Source of the DNA: an uncultured Planctomycetia bacterium
GTDB lineage: Bacteria; Planctomycetota; UBA1135; GCA-002686595
Reading direction: 5' to 3'
NCBI GenBank assembly: GCA_937952135.1
Contig: CALFYL010000193.1
Span: 1 to 32,139, forward strand
Length of the DNA: 32,139 nucleotides
Position numbers and translations under genes: made by a program. Below are positions 1 through 8,700 of the stretch, piece after piece. Within the stretch, counting starts at the first letter, position 1; every line of letters starts with the position of its first letter. The notes under the pieces are model-generated. The model made no database searches and had not been told where the DNA came from. It was given only the letters and a program-made list of their open reading frames with translations.

Positions 1-1931
1 AGCGCGTCGCGGCGGTGCACGGCCGCGCGCGTGGCGCGCGGCGCGCCGCTCGAACTCGCGAACCAGACGCGGCGTGAGCTCGAAGGCGCCGAATTCGCGC
101 GAACGGCGGCGCTGGCGAAGCGCTTGGCGCCGGTTCGGGCCGTGGCGCGCACGGCGACGTTCACGAGCTCGACCTCGCCGCCGGCGAGCGAGTAGCCGTA
201 CAGCGCCGCGTGCTTGCGGTGGAACGCGCGGACGGTGGCGGCGAGGCTCGCGCTCGGCGCGAGGCGCAGTTCGAAGGACTGACCCTCGTAGCGCAGCTCG
301 TAGAAGCGCTCGATTTCGATCGCCGCGCGGCCTTCGACGTCCTCGAGCAACTCTTCTCTCGCGGACTGCGCGAGCGCGGTGAGCACGGCTTCGAGTTGAC
401 GCTGCTTCCGGGGGCTTCGCTCGAGGCGCGCGATGTGCTCGAGCACGCTCTGCGAACGCTCCGCGACCGCGTCCGCCGTCGCCATGCCGAGGGCCGAGAG
501 CACGCCGGGTCCCTGCGGCACGATCGCGCACGGCATCTCCATCGAGCGCGCGAGGTCCACGGCGTGCAGCCCGCCGGCGCCGCCGAAGGCGACGAGCGGC
601 GTGTGCAGGGGATCCTCGCCGCGCTGCATCGTCATCACTCCGAGCGCGCGCCGCATCGCTGCGTTCGCGACGTCGAGCGCCGCGAGGGCTGCCTCGCGCG
701 GCTTCACTCCGAGCCGGCGCGCGAGCTTCTCGAAGGCGCGCTCGACCGCGTCGATGTCGAGCGCGAGCCGGCCGCCGAGAAACTCTCCGGGCGCGATGCG
801 GCCGAGCAAGACGTGTGCGTCGGTGAGCGTCGGCTGCTCGCCGCGTCCGTAACAGACCGGGCCGGGATCGGCGCCGGCGCTCTGCGGGCCGACGCGCAGC
901 ACGCCGCCGCTGTCGACGCGCAGCAGAGAACCGCCGCCGCAGCCGATGGTGTGGATGTCGAGTGCGGGCACGCCGATCGGATAGCCCGCGACGACGCTCG
1001 CGCGCACCGGTTCGCCGGCTCGGCCGCGCGTGCGGCGGAAGGCGACGTCCGCGCTGGTGCCGCCGATGTCGAGTCCGACCATGGTGTCGAAGCCCGCCTC
1101 GCGCGCCGCGCGCGCGGCGCCGAGCACGCCGCCGGCCGGGCCCGACAGCAGGACGCGCACGGGCTCGTCCGCGGCGCGCGCGGCGCTGATGCGGCCGCCG
1201 CTCGATCGCAGGAGGCTGAGTTTCGCGTCGCCGAGCGCGCTCGCGAGTCGCTGCAAGTAGCCGCGCACGATCGGATGGAGCGCGGCGTTCACCACGGCGG
1301 TCGAGAAGCGCTCGAACTCGCGGTGCTCGCGCAGCAATCCGGCGGAGGTCGTGATCGGGACGCCGAGCGACCGCAGCGCCTTCGCGAGGCTCTCTTCGGG
1401 CCGCGGATCGGCGTAGGAGTGCAGGAGGCAAATGGCGATCGCTTCGGGGCGCGCGCGCTCGAGCTCGCGGCGCAGGCGCTCGAGCTCGGCGCGCGACGGC
1501 GCGCGGACTTCCACGCAGCCGCCGCGCGGGTCGTTCGGGTCCGGCCAGGAACGCTGCTCGATCTCGAAGCGCCGTTCGCGCGGAACGAGCGGCGCGATCT
1601 TCTGCGGGTGCAGCGCGTAGAGCTCCGGTCGATCCTGGCGGCCGATCTCGAGCAGGTCCGCGAAGCCTTCGTTCGTCACGAGCGCCGTTCGCGCGACGCG
1701 TCCGGTGAGCAGCGCGTTGAGCGCGACGGTCGTGCCGTGGACGACGTGCAAGGCGCCGCTCTCGTCGTGCGGCGAGACGGCGAGGCGAGCGAGTCCGTCG
1801 AGGCTCGCGCGTTCGGGCGCCGCCGGCGTGCTCGGAACCTTCTCGAAGCGCAGCTTTCCCGCTTCGAGGGACACCAGGTCGGTGAACGTGCCGCCGGTGT
1901 CGACACCGACGGTGCGGGCGGGATTGGCCAT
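1..1931 (-). CDS. Hydantoinase/oxoprolinase family protein, A-type subunit (3' end outside window)
   Basis: Relatives of this family (HyuA, 5-oxoprolinase N-terminal half, acetone carboxylase beta) are ATP-dependent cytoplasmic enzymes acting on cyclic amides or ketones, usually with a HyuB-type partner. The reading frame starts at ATG 1931, with an in-frame TAG a few codons upstream that fixes the start, and stays open to the left edge (643 codons visible; the family is near 680-700). Seen near the N terminus is VGVDTGGTFTDLV, the family's phosphate-binding signature. About residue 280 comes GLDIGGTSADV followed by LDIHTIGCGGGS and VGPQSAGADPGPVCY, all typical HyuA motifs. Near the visible end LRYEGQSFEL and LYGY...VELVNVAVRA match the C-terminal part. 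It is transcribed away from plsY. The partner gene is not visible and would have to lie left of the window. The exact substrate cannot be told from sequence. Family assignment is secure. Confidence 0.93.
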   Translation of the reverse strand, partial: MANPARTVGVDTGGTFTDLVSLEAGKLRFEKVPSTPAAPERASLDGLARLAVSPHDESGALHVVHGTTVALNALLTGRVARTALVTNEGFADLLEIGRQDRPELYALHPQKIAPLVPRERRFEIEQRSWPDPNDPRGGCVEVRAPSRAELERLRRELERARPEAIAICLLHSYADPRPEESLAKALRSLGVPITTSAGLLREHREFERFSTAVVNAALHPIVRGYLQRLASALGDAKLSLLRSSGGRISAARAADEPVRVLLSGPAGGVLGAARAAREAGFDTMVGLDIGGTSADVAFRRTRGRAGEPVRASVVAGYPIGVPALDIHTIGCGGGSLLRVDSGGVLRVGPQSAGADPGPVCYGRGEQPTLTDAHVLLGRIAPGEFLGGRLALDIDAVERAFEKLARRLGVKPREAALAALDVANAAMRRALGVMTMQRGEDPLHTPLVAFGGAGGLHAVDLARSMEMPCAIVPQGPGVLSALGMATADAVAERSQSVLEHIARLERSPRKQRQLEAVLTALAQSAREELLEDVEGRAAIEIERFYELRYEGQSFELRLAPSASLAATVRAFHRKHAALYGYSLAGGEVELVNVAVRATARTGAKRFASAAVRANSAPSSSRRVWFASSSGAPRATRAAVHRRDA

Positions 1932-1959
1932 CTCGCGCGGCAGTCTACGTTGCTACGCT
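1924..1959. promoter_or_regulatory. Candidate divergent promoter region hyuA-like / plsY
   Basis: The two genes diverge with only 45 bp between their starts. On the plus strand TTGGCC (1924-1929) and TACGTT (1946-1951) are separated by 16 bp and could form a sigma-70-like promoter for plsY. On the minus strand TAGACT (1947-1942) lies 10 nt before ATG 1931 and could be the -10 element of the hydantoinase gene, giving a very short leader. The hexamers were matched by eye, so this is weak evidence. Confidence 0.3.
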
Positions 1960-1976
1960 CTCCGCGCTCCACGCCG

Positions 1977-2618
1977 ATGCTCGACCCCGTCCGACTCGCT
2001 GCGTTCCTGCTCGCCTACTTGCTGGGCTCGATTCCGTGGGGACTGGTGCTCGTCAAGCTGCTCAAGGGCATCGACCTGCGCACCGTCGGCAGTGGAAACA
2101 TCGGAGCGACCAACGCGATGCGCGCGGCGGGCAAACCGATCGGCCTCGCGGTCTTCGCGCTCGACTTTCTCAAGGGCTGGGCGGCGGTGGCGCTGTGCGC
2201 CGGCGCGTTGGCGGGCGAAAGCGTGCAGAGCCCGACCGCGATCGTCTGCGGCGCCGCGAGCGTGGTCGGACACTGCTTCCCCGTTTGGCTGCGTTTCGTC
2301 GGCGGAAAAGGCGTCGCGACCGGTTGTGGCGCGCTGGTGGCGATCGACCCGCTGATCTGGGTCGTCGGCGGGCTCGTTTGGGCGGCGACGCTCGGCCTCT
2401 CGCGCTACGTCGGGCTCGCTTCGGTCGCGATGGGCGCCGCCTTTCCGATCGCCGCGTGGTGGCGCACCGGAGCGGACGGACTTGCGCCCACGGTGGGGGC
2501 TGCACTTCTCGCACTCTTGATCCTGGTGCGCCATCGTTCGAACATGCGCCGCATGTGGAACGGTCAAGAGCCCAAAGCGTTCGCGAAGCGCGCGGCCGCG
2601 AAGGAGCACCGTGGCTGA
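1977..2618 (+). CDS. plsY: Glycerol-3-phosphate acyltransferase PlsY
   Basis: PlsY is an integral membrane enzyme that moves the acyl group of acyl-phosphate to the sn-1 position of glycerol-3-phosphate, the first step of bacterial phospholipid synthesis. The 213-residue protein has the usual family length and several hydrophobic helices. The conserved cytoplasmic motifs are visible: SIPWG at about 18-22, GSGNIGATNAMR at 38-49, GHCFPVWLRFVGGKGVAT at 98-115, and RHRSNMRRMWNGQE near the C terminus. The ATG at 1977 places the first helix right at the N terminus, as expected. The open frame continues far upstream, but that part is only the antisense of the hydantoinase gene. The gene overlaps gpsA by 8 nt, and gpsA makes its glycerol-3-phosphate substrate, so the pair is a functional operon. 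Confidence 0.96.
   Translation: MLDPVRLAAFLLAYLLGSIPWGLVLVKLLKGIDLRTVGSGNIGATNAMRAAGKPIGLAVFALDFLKGWAAVALCAGALAGESVQSPTAIVCGAASVVGHCFPVWLRFVGGKGVATGCGALVAIDPLIWVVGGLVWAATLGLSRYVGLASVAMGAAFPIAAWWRTGADGLAPTVGAALLALLILVRHRSNMRRMWNGQEPKAFAKRAAAKEHRG
2601..2606 (+). promoter_or_regulatory. Shine-Dalgarno of gpsA inside plsY
   Basis: AAGGAG lies 4 nt before GTG 2611, inside the last codons of plsY. It supports the GTG start of gpsA and translational coupling across the 8-nt overlap. Confidence 0.7.
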
Positions 2619-3645
2619 CGCGCGCGACGCGCTCGAGTTTCGCCGCGTGGTCGTGATGGGCGACGGCGGTTGGGGCACGGCCCTGGCCCTGCTGCTCGCG
2701 CACCGCGGCGTCGAAGTCACGCTGTGGGGCAACTCGCCCGAGCACGTCGAAGAGCTGCTCCAGCGCCACGAGAACTCGCGCTACCTGCCGGGCATTCGCC
2801 TTCCCGAGCGGCTGCGCATCTGCGCCGATCCGTCGCTCGCGTGCCACAAGGCTCAACTGCTCGTGAGCGCCGTGCCGACGCAGTTCTTGCGCGGCGTGTG
2901 CGAGCGCTTCGAGGACGTGCTCGACGGCGGCGCGCCGATCGTGTCGGCGAGCAAGGGCCTCGAGATCGAAACGCTCAAGCGGCCGACCGAAATCCTGGTC
3001 GACGTCTTCGGCGAACGCCCGATGTGCGTGCTCTCCGGGCCGAGCCACGCCGAGGAAGTCGCGCAGTTCAAGCCGGCCACGGTGGTAGCGGGTTCGAGCG
3101 ACGAGGAGCTCGCGCGCAACGTGCAGGAGCTGTTCAGCGGAGAGTCGTTCCGCGTGTACACGAGCTCGGATCCGATCGGCGTCGAGCTGGGCGGCGCGCT
3201 CAAGAACGTGATCGCGGTCGCGGCCGGCATCAGCGACGGACTCGAGCTCGGCGACAACGCGAAGGCGGCGCTGGTGACGCGCGGCATGGTCGAGATCGCG
3301 CGCGTCGGCGTCGCACGCGGCGCGCGGCTCGAGACCTTCTTCGGCCTCGCGGGCATCGGCGACCTGGTCACGACGTGCTGTTCGCGGCACTCGCGCAACC
3401 GCGCGCTCGGCGAGGCGATCGGCCGCGGCGAGTCGCTCGAGTCGATCCTCGCCCGCACGCGCACCGTCGCCGAAGGCGTGTGGACCACCAAGGCCTTGTT
3501 CGGGCCCGAATCGGAGCTTTCCAGCATCTCGATGCCGATCGCGGCCGAGGTGCACGCGGTGCTCTTCGAAGGCAAGCATCCGCGCGACGCGGTGGGCGAC
3601 TTGATGCGCCGTGAACCCGCGCCCGAGATGAAGGGACTCGCCTGA
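2611..3645 (+). CDS. gpsA: NAD(P)H-dependent glycerol-3-phosphate dehydrogenase
   Basis: GpsA reduces dihydroxyacetone phosphate to sn-glycerol-3-phosphate in the cytoplasm, supplying the backbone for PlsY. The 344-residue protein has the normal length. The Rossmann nucleotide-binding loop GDGGWGTALA is at residues 17-26, SASKGLE (Lys115) and LSGPSHAEEV at 112-150, and the catalytic region GALKNVIAVAAG with Lys198 around 195-206. It is followed by DNAKAALVTRGMVEI and by FFGLAGIGDLVTTC, where the family has its conserved GLAG-GDL substrate-binding segment. The GTG start is supported by a good Shine-Dalgarno sequence and the coupling to plsY. A small membrane-protein gene begins 5 bp after its stop codon. 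Confidence 0.96.
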   Translation: MADARDALEFRRVVVMGDGGWGTALALLLAHRGVEVTLWGNSPEHVEELLQRHENSRYLPGIRLPERLRICADPSLACHKAQLLVSAVPTQFLRGVCERFEDVLDGGAPIVSASKGLEIETLKRPTEILVDVFGERPMCVLSGPSHAEEVAQFKPATVVAGSSDEELARNVQELFSGESFRVYTSSDPIGVELGGALKNVIAVAAGISDGLELGDNAKAALVTRGMVEIARVGVARGARLETFFGLAGIGDLVTTCCSRHSRNRALGEAIGRGESLESILARTRTVAEGVWTTKALFGPESELSSISMPIAAEVHAVLFEGKHPRDAVGDLMRREPAPEMKGLA

Positions 3646-3650
3646 CGGCC

Positions 3651-4049
3651 ATGCTCGACCCGCTCCAGGGTTTCGTCGTGTTCTTGCTCGTGACCGTCGC
3701 CTTGCTCGGAGCGACGGTGGCGACCGGGCTCAAGGCGAAGCTGCGCGCGCACCTCACGCTCGTCGTCTTCACCGTCGCCTCGCTCGGGCTCGCGATCTAC
3801 TACGCGGAACAGCTCGGCAAGCTCTACAACCTGGACGCCGCGGGCGCGATCAAGCCCGTGCACCTCGCGCTGGCGAAGATCGCGACGCTCTCGTACCTCG
3901 CGCCGCTCGCGAGCGGAGTCGCGACGCTTCGCAACCGCGCGCACCGCAAGCTGCACCTGAAGTTCGCCATCGCGACGGTGGTGTTGACCGTGCTGGCCGC
4001 GGTCACCGGCGCGTGGATGATCCTCGCCGCCGAACCGCTCGCCGGTTGA
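3651..4049 (+). CDS. Small four-helix membrane protein, function unknown
   Basis: This 132-residue protein is almost wholly hydrophobic, with four likely membrane helices at about residues 5-26, 33-53, 70-90 and 102-127. Short polar links contain conserved-looking His and Lys residues (KPVHLALAK, HRKLHLKF). The overall look recalls small predicted membrane proteins of the DUF420 or b561-like type, but no signature is strong enough to name it. It starts at ATG 3651, five bases after gpsA, so it is probably the third gene of the plsY-gpsA operon and may act in the membrane with lipid synthesis. It faces the next gene tail to tail with only 15 bp between. Confidence 0.75.
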   Translation: MLDPLQGFVVFLLVTVALLGATVATGLKAKLRAHLTLVVFTVASLGLAIYYAEQLGKLYNLDAAGAIKPVHLALAKIATLSYLAPLASGVATLRNRAHRKLHLKFAIATVVLTVLAAVTGAWMILAAEPLAG

Positions 4050-4064
4050 GCGTTCGGCGCGGCG

Positions 4065-4385
4065 TCAGCGCAGCTTCAGCGCGATGTAGGGCAGCACGAG
4101 CATCATTCCGTTGGCGAGCAGTGGGATGCTCGCGAACAGCAGCCAGGCGGTCTTCGCGCGCAGCGACAGGAACGCGAGCAGGAAGCCGGGCGCCGTGAAA
4201 GCGGCCGAGAGCATCCACACGGCGCCGAGACTCGGCGCGCTCCCGGGTTCGACGCGCATCCAAACCAGTCCCAGGCCCCACACCGCCGCCCCGAACGTCG
4301 CGAGCGTCATGGACAGGATCCACGTGCGGTGCCGCCGCCGCGCCATCGCGGGCGCTGCATAGAGACGTCGGAGCGGGCGCGGCAT
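4065..4385 (-). CDS. Small membrane protein, function unknown
   Basis: A 106-residue protein is predicted from ATG 4385. A basic N terminus (MPRPLRR...MARRRHRTW) is followed by about three hydrophobic helices that run almost to the C terminus (ending YIALKLR). No family was recognised. The frame is open back to a GTG at 4424, but ATG 4385 is preferred because CACAAT, a possible -10 element, lies at 4400-4395 just 9 nt upstream. A start at the later Met (4346) is also possible. It converges on the preceding operon. The strong bias to hydrophobic residues argues that this is a real gene rather than a shadow. Confidence 0.6.
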   Translation of the reverse strand: MPRPLRRLYAAPAMARRRHRTWILSMTLATFGAAVWGLGLVWMRVEPGSAPSLGAVWMLSAAFTAPGFLLAFLSLRAKTAWLLFASIPLLANGMMLVLPYIALKLR

Positions 4386-4489
4386 CGGGGCGCCATTGTG
4401 GTTCGCTCGCGCGCCCCGTTCCACGCGCGGCTTTCGTGCTTCGACCCGTCTCCCACGAGCCGCCGATGGCGCCGCCGCACTTCGCTCCG

Positions 4490-4495
4490 TAGAAT
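4490..4495 (+). promoter_or_regulatory. Candidate -10 element for the tRNA-Pro gene
   Basis: TAGAAT stands 38 bp before the first base of the tRNA, a plausible -10 box. No convincing -35 box is visible 16-18 bp upstream. The G+C-rich sequence between the box and the tRNA (4501-4522) could fold into a small hairpin in the 5' leader. Confidence 0.35.
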
Positions 4496-4533
4496 CTCCG
4501 CCCCTCGCCCTCCGGGGCGGGGTACCACCGGGT

Positions 4534-4612
<79 letters not shown>

Positions 4613-4688
4613 CTTGCAGCCGTCGATTTCCGCGCGCGAGCGCCTGCCCTCGCGGCCGGACGAGCCGGACCCACGGATCGGCACGAAA

Positions 4689-5162
4689 GTGAAGTCGGAG
4701 AGGCCCTTCCGAAGCGTCGTGCTCCTGCGAGATTTCGTCGCCGAGTCTGCCGGCGAGCATCGGGCAGTCGCGGAGTTGCTGAAGGAAGCGGAGCAGTTCC
4801 TCACCAGCCACGCCTGGTGTCCCGGAATTCGGCAGAGCTTCGTGGGTTTTGCCGTAGGCGAAGTGGTCGGCGTGTTTCTGTTCGAACTGACGAAGCCGCT
4901 CGGGACGGGTGACGAATTCCTGTGGGTCGTCGTCGGCGACTTGCCGAGCGCCTACTTCGTTGTGGACCGAACAGAGTCCCCGCGCGAGGCGCTCGAGAGG
5001 TATTGCGAGCTGATGCGCGCCTGGGTCGACGCGATCGAGCAGCGCGGCAGTCTCACCGGTGTCTATCCGGTCCAGGCGCCGCCCACACTCGACAATGCCC
5101 GCCTGCTCGCCTCGCGACTCGAATTCATCGAGGAGACACTGCTTCCGGTCGTCCCCGACTAG
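4689..5162 (+). CDS. Conserved hypothetical protein
   Basis: A soluble protein of about 157 residues, beginning VKSERPFRSVVLLRDFV and ending LEEFIEETLLP-like helix (read as LEFIEETLLPVVPD). The mix of predicted helices and strands (VVLLRDFV, GFAVGEVVGVFLFEL, FLWVVVGDLPSAYFVV) looks like a genuine alpha/beta domain. It contains no membrane segment, signal peptide or metal motif. I do not recognise a function. No ATG is available in frame; GTG 4689 best fits the domain start, and TTG 4614 directly after the tRNA is an alternative. The open frame continues back through the tRNA, which cannot be coding. The stop lies 5 bp before the left copy of the 338-bp repeat. Confidence 0.65.
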   Translation: MKSERPFRSVVLLRDFVAESAGEHRAVAELLKEAEQFLTSHAWCPGIRQSFVGFAVGEVVGVFLFELTKPLGTGDEFLWVVVGDLPSAYFVVDRTESPREALERYCELMRAWVDAIEQRGSLTGVYPVQAPPTLDNARLLASRLEFIEETLLPVVPD

Positions 5163-5167
5163 GCCGT

Positions 5168-5505
5168 GCGCGCCTCAGGCCGCTTCGCGTTCCGCTGGAA
5201 GATTGGCGCGGTCGAGCTCGAGGCGCAGGCGGTCGTGGGTCTTGTCGTTGATCTGACCGCTGTCGCGCAGCCAGAGGAGCGCGCGCTCCTGGGCGGCGGC
5301 GACGGCTTGGCGGACCTGGCGCGAGACGACGACGCGCGAGAGAGCGGAGCGGCGCTCTTCGTCGTCCTCGTCGCGCAGCGTCTCGAGCTCGTCGAGCATG
5401 TGCACACGCAGGTGGTGCACGGCGATCGGACAGGCGTTCTCGGAACAGAACGCGTCGAGGCGCGCGATGCCGGCCTCGAGCAAGCGTTCGCGCGCGCGCC
5501 GCACT
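5168..5505. repeat. 338-bp direct repeat, left copy
   Basis: This stretch is repeated, with no difference found by eye, at 10963-11300 (constant offset 5795). The two copies diverge at once on both sides: T versus G before the GCGCGCCTC start, and CGCCG versus TCCCC after the common GCCGCACT end. It encodes the last about 108 residues plus stop codon of the antiporter gene found complete at 10970-12556. Such a long repeat is enough for homologous recombination that would remove the 5.8 kb between the copies. Confidence 0.95.
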
Positions 5506-5546
5506 CGCCGCCGACCGCTTGGGCACGAGGGCTCGAGGCGGGGCAT
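5175..5546 (-). pseudogene. Stranded C-terminal fragment of the Na+/H+ antiporter gene
   Basis: The frame from ATG 5546 would give 123 residues. From about residue 15 onward it is identical to the last 108 residues of the complete antiporter (RARERLLEAG ... LPAEREAA), with the same stop codon. All membrane helices are missing; only the cytoplasmic tail remains, preceded by a few unrelated residues (MPRLEPSCPSG). It is therefore a truncated duplicate without transport function. It could still be translated as a soluble tail peptide, but nothing shows that it is. It overlaps the direct-repeat copy and converges on the conserved hypothetical gene that ends at 5162. Confidence 0.85.
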
Positions 5547-5688
5547 GTGCGTGGCTGACCGGCAGCCGACGAGCTCGGATCGAGCGGGATGTACGCTCGC
5601 ACTCTCCGATCCGCTCGACGCAGATGCGGCCCGCTCGGTCCTCCGGCGCTGTCGGCACGGGTCCTGGGGCCGCGTCGAGTCTCTCCCC

Positions 5689-5724
5689 GGGGCCGACGGA
5701 TCGCTTCCGCGGTGCGTCGGCCCC
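5689..5724 (-). terminator. Hairpin downstream of the 1592-residue protein gene
   Basis: GGGGCCGACG (5689-5698) pairs perfectly with CGTCGGCCCC (5715-5724) around a 16-nt loop. It begins 15 nt after the stop codon at 5739-5741 in the direction of transcription. There is no U-run, so it is a terminator-like hairpin rather than a classical intrinsic terminator. The rest of 5506-5688 holds no gene that I can support. Confidence 0.45.
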
Positions 5725-5738
5725 TTGCCCGCTGCTGG

Positions 5739-8700
5739 CTACGGCACGAGCGTGAGTTCCAGTCCGTCGGAGAGGTTCGTCGTCTTCGGCGCCGCCGGGT
5801 CGCGGAACCAGGCCTGCGCGTAGACCTTGCTGCCCACGGAGAATGGGTTGCCGAGCGCACCGGGGTTGGCGACTTGGTACGTATTCCAGTCGAGCGTGAG
5901 CGCGCCGTTGCATTGGTTCGCCGTGCCTCCCGACGTTTGCGCGCCGGTGCGTTGGTTCGGCGACTTGACGCACAGGAAGCTCGTGCTGCCCGCGCCCCAC
6001 AGCGACGGGGTGAAGCCCGTGTTGTTCACTCCGTAGAAGATCAGCCCCTGCTTCTGGCCCTCGACGTTCGCGACGTTGATGATGCAGGCCGACGCGAGCG
6101 AAGCGCTCGGCTGCGCGGCGCCGCTGATGGCCGCGTTGCAGCCGTTGGTCGTCGTGCCCGCTGTGCAGTAGACGGTCGGCTCCGTCGGGCAGTCTGGGTA
6201 GGTGCACGGCGCGTCTTGCAGGATCGTCTTGTAGACGTAGTCCGCCTGCGCCATGTCGGCCGAGCCGGCCGCCTGGAAGTACACACGCCTCCAAATCCAC
6301 AGCGTCGTCCACCGGACGCGCAATGGGCAGCACGTGATGCGCGGGATGCGCACGCGGCGGCCGACGACGCGCTTGTGCACCGCTGGCGCGCAGGCGGATT
6401 GCAGCAGCGGGTGATCCTCCGACGGATACACCGGCGGAGTCGAGACGTCGTAGTTCGCGTAGATGGCCGGATCGGTGATGACGCGCACTTCCTCCCAGTT
6501 GGACTCCGGCTCGTCGAATTCGACGTCCGGCGTGTACGTCGTGTCGAGCGCGCTCCTGTGGTCCGCCGCCGACTGGATGTACGACGCATGGTTACCGTGG
6601 CGGCGCGTGCAGTCCCACGGCGTGCCCGCGAGATCCCAGCCCACCGGCTGCAGCATTCCCGTGGGCGACAGGTGCGGAACGGCCGTGCCCGCGGCCAGGA
6701 ACGGCGGTCGCAACGAGAGCGCGAGGAGTTGGTCGATGACCTGATCGATGTAGTAGCCGATCGCTCGCAGCGGGCTCGAGAAGCGCAGCGCCAAGCCCGC
6801 GTCGAACACGCGGATGAAGCCGATCAACGGCAAGTCCTGCGGGATGTAGCCCATGGGCCAGATCAGCGGAGTCGCCGGATTCGCGACCTGGCTGTTCATG
6901 GTCACCACACTGTCGTCGAAGCCAGGGTGGAGCATGTACTTCAACGGTGCGACCGACGTCGGATGACCGCCGGCGATCATCACCGTGCGCGTCGGCGTGC
7001 GATCGACGAAGTCGCCCCAAATGTATTTGGAGACGAGCGGCACGAGGTCGACGCACAGGCTGTTTGCCAGTGTCGGGAACAGCACCGGGCACGACTGCGC
7101 GTTGATCACGCCGGGGAGGCTGAGTTCCTCGAGCATCCGCTCGAGCATCGGGCACATCCACGGCGGCGCGAGGTAGGTGAGGTAGGCCGACACGCCGATG
7201 GCGAGTGTCGCGATCCGCGATCCGCCCGCCGCGCTGGCAAATGCGACGTGCGCCTTCGTTTGCCGCGGAATGAAGTCCACGCGCAGTTCCGGGATGTCGC
7301 GCGCCGCCGTCATCGCCACATCGGTGAGCAGCCCTCCAGTCGAGAGCGAGATCACCACGAGGCTCGGCGTGCCGAACTTGGTCGTGTCGTTCGCGCCGGA
7401 AGGATCGATGACGTCCGTGCCGTAGCGCATGGCGTCGCTGATCTGCGTCATCATTGCGTGCACGCCAACGTTGAGTCGCGCGGTGCTTTGATACGCAACG
7501 AGCAGGTACCGATTCCTGATGTTGCGCGACGCCAGGAACTGGTTGATGTGCGCTCCCCATTGCTCGCGCGCCATGCGCTTGTAGTAACCCTCGTTGTTGT
7601 TCTGCAGCGTCCCGTAGAACTCGGGGTTCTGCGCGCTCGCGGGAAACATCGTGGGCGTGACCCAGTCCTCGAGAGCGCCGGGTTCGGCGCCGCTGGGATC
7701 GAGCCGGTCGAAGAAGTGCTCCGGCACGAACCCGTGCACGAACACGAGGTCCGCGCCTCCCATCACGTAGCAACCTGGGGGACCACTGTGCGGCGTCGCC
7801 GGGGGGAAGTAGGCCGGCGGGAATGGAGCGCATGCGCTCGCGTTCCAGAAGGGCGGCGGCTCTTGCTCGGCCTGAGACAGCGCGAGCAACTCGACCGTGT
7901 GCAACTCCGCAGCGATGTCCTGCGCGGTTACGCCGGTGATGCCGAGCGCCGCGAGATCGCTCGTGAAGTCGGGGTTGGTGGCTGCGCTCGGCGGATCGCC
8001 TCCGATCGAGCCCTCGCACAGCTCCGAGAACCAGGTGTCGAGCGACGTGTCGACGCTCGTGTAGAGCGACGCCACATCGCCCATGTCCACGTCGATGTCC
8101 TCGATGACCGGGACGTGATTCGGATCCATGTCCGGCGGGTAGACAACGTTGCCCGCCATGTCGAGGACCGCCTCTTCGTCGTCGCAGCACCACTCAGGAT
8201 TGCAGCCGTGCGAACGAATAAGCACCGACCAGTTGTCGATTCCGACCGTCGCTGGATGCCCGAAGCGGACCACGAACCCGATCTCGATCGGCGCACTACC
8301 GCAAGAAAAGTCAGGCGTCGCGGGACCGGTCGGAGAGACCCGCGTGAAGTCCGTCGCCACGAGACCGAGGTGCTGGTGGGAGGTCCACGCGGGCGAACTC
8401 GCGAGATCGGACGGCCCCTCATACTGCACGCCGGCTTGCACGAGGCGCACGTAGCAACCGGCAAGCGAGCCTGATGCGATGCCAAGCAGCTCGTACGAGA
8501 CGTCGATCGACCCGATTGCGCCCTCGAGCGCGGTGGTGACAACCGCGTCGGCGCGTTGGCAGGCGACCGCCGTCGGCACCGGGACCGTGCACTCCACGCG
8601 CCAGAACGAACCGGGGTTGCCGCCGCCGCCCTGTGGACCGGCCGTGAAGGCCGCCCCGGGAAAGCCGCCGACTTCGGAGGCGGTCCAGCTGGAGGTGGCT

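Noticed and set aside
210..1976. Long plus-strand open frame upstream of plsY
   Set aside because: It is the antisense of the hydantoinase gene, is extremely Arg/Ala-rich, and only its last 213 codons (PlsY) match a protein family.
5589..8474. 961-codon plus-strand open frame opposite the large secreted-protein gene
   Set aside because: Composition is dominated by Arg, Ala, Val and His from reading GC-rich codons backward; the opposite strand has clear domains and a signal peptide.
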